Positions 5,058 through 5,498 of a stretch of DNA of 5,498 nt are shown piece after piece (position 1 is the stretch's first letter; every line of letters starts with the position of its first letter). Under the pieces are notes generated by a model, which was not told the origin of the DNA, ran no database searches, and saw only the letters and a program-made list of their open reading frames with translations. This DNA is from Burkholderiales bacterium (GTDB taxonomy: Bacteria > Pseudomonadota > Gammaproteobacteria > Burkholderiales > Burkholderiaceae_E), in the NCBI GenBank assembly GCA_027489195.1, contig JAIYAG010000056.1, forward strand, positions 1 through 5,498, in the 5' to 3' direction. The position numbers were made by a program, and so were the translations under genes.

Positions 5058-5498
5058 TCAGGCCGCCGACGGCGGCATGGCAGACCAATCCCCGCTCTTG
5101 CCCCCGCTCTTGTGCAGCACGCGGATGCCGTCCATCACCATGCCGCGGTCGGCGGCCTTGCACATGTCGTAGACGGTGAGCAGGCCCACCTGAACGGCTG
5201 TCAGCGCTTCCATTTCCACGCCCGTGCGGCCGAAGCTTTCCACCTGCGCGCTGCAATGAACGCTGCTGGCGGCTTCGTCCAGCGTGAACTCGACGGCCAC
5301 GCGCGTGATGGGCAGGGGGTGGCACAAGGGCACCAGGTCGGCCGTGCGCTTGGCGCCCTGGATGGCGGCGATGCGGGCCACGGCAATGACGTCGCCCTTC
5401 TTCGCCTGGCCGCGGGCGATGAGGCCGAAGGTGGCAGGCTGCATGCGGATGGTGCCGGTGGCGCGCGCCACGCGGTGCGTTTCGGCCTTGGCCGAGAC
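5058..5498 (-). CDS. moaC: MoaC, cyclic pyranopterin monophosphate synthase (5' end outside window)
   Basis: MoaC works with MoaA in the first step of molybdenum cofactor synthesis, converting the cyclic GTP intermediate made by MoaA into cyclic pyranopterin monophosphate. The visible 146 residues open with VSAKAETHR, which aligns by eye with E. coli MoaC from about residue 18, so roughly 17 residues lie beyond the window; an internal GTG at 5471 is not the true start. Family motifs are all present: KKGDV, with the lysine matching E. coli K51; LVPLCHPL, with the catalytic-site histidine; FGRTGVEMEALTAV; YDMCKA, with the conserved Asp and Lys; and HKSGGKSGDW near the end. Nothing essential is missing. 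The stop (complement of 5058-5060) lies 7 bases from the convergent pglL stop. No functional link to the glycan genes is evident. Confidence 0.97.
   Translation of the reverse strand, partial: VSAKAETHRVARATGTIRMQPATFGLIARGQAKKGDVIAVARIAAIQGAKRTADLVPLCHPLPITRVAVEFTLDEAASSVHCSAQVESFGRTGVEMEALTAVQVGLLTVYDMCKAADRGMVMDGIRVLHKSGGKSGDWSAMPPSAA
5062..5076. repeat. Short GC hairpin between the convergent gene ends
   Basis: GCCGCC (5062-5067) pairs with GGCGGC (5071-5076) over a 3-base loop. It lies just past the pglL stop and inside the last codons of moaC. It could slow polymerase leaving pglL, but no T tract follows on the plus strand. It also encodes the Pro-Ser-Ala tail of MoaC, so it may only reflect codon use. 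Confidence 0.3.

Noticed and set aside
5090..5112. 11-base direct repeat CCCCGCTCTTG in moaC
   Set aside because: It encodes the conserved KSGGKSG motif on the minus strand, so the repeat follows from the protein sequence.

Overview
The window is GC-rich throughout, with dense, overlapping genes and several non-ATG starts. The set of genes (GtrA-family protein, GT4 glycosyltransferase, a type IVa pilin with four cysteines, a PglL-type O-oligosaccharyltransferase and MoaC) suggests a betaproteobacterium of the Burkholderiales, probably Comamonadaceae. This placement rests on protein style and gene order read by eye, not on a database search.

Positions 1-2417 hold a tightly packed plus-strand run that looks like one transcription unit for surface glycan or lipid-linked saccharide synthesis. 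It consists of the C-terminal end of a probable SAM-dependent methyltransferase (ends 269), a complete small class I SAM methyltransferase (280-855), a four-helix GtrA-family membrane protein (848-1252, overlapping the previous gene by 8 bases) and a GT4 retaining glycosyltransferase starting at GTG (1266-2417).

Positions 2418-2521 are a gene boundary with unusual structure. A 9-bp perfect inverted repeat spans the glycosyltransferase stop codon. It is followed by a C8 tract, a possible 15-codon leader ORF whose Shine-Dalgarno lies in the right arm of that repeat, and a G7 tract at the pilin ribosome binding site.

Positions 2522-2995 encode a type IVa major-pilin-like prepilin (GTG start, 7-residue leader, Glu5 of the mature protein, four Cys, C-terminal Ser). 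Its stop codon lies inside a two-tier nested hairpin (2971-3018), followed by further small stems. Positions 3122-5050 encode a large multi-membrane-pass O-oligosaccharyltransferase of the PglL type (PglL_A-like GNLRQPN motif, Wzy_C core, soluble C-terminal domain with an Ala/Pro/Ser-rich segment). It ends 7 bases from the convergently transcribed moaC (minus strand, 5' end outside the window), a molybdenum cofactor biosynthesis gene that is probably just a neighbour.

The inferred working model is that the upstream genes build or decorate an undecaprenyl-linked glycan, the PglL-type enzyme transfers it in the periplasm to the pilin encoded next door, and RNA structure at the pilin 3' end sets a high pilin to low ligase expression ratio. 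Only the gene families and sequence structures are seen directly; the pathway link is inference.
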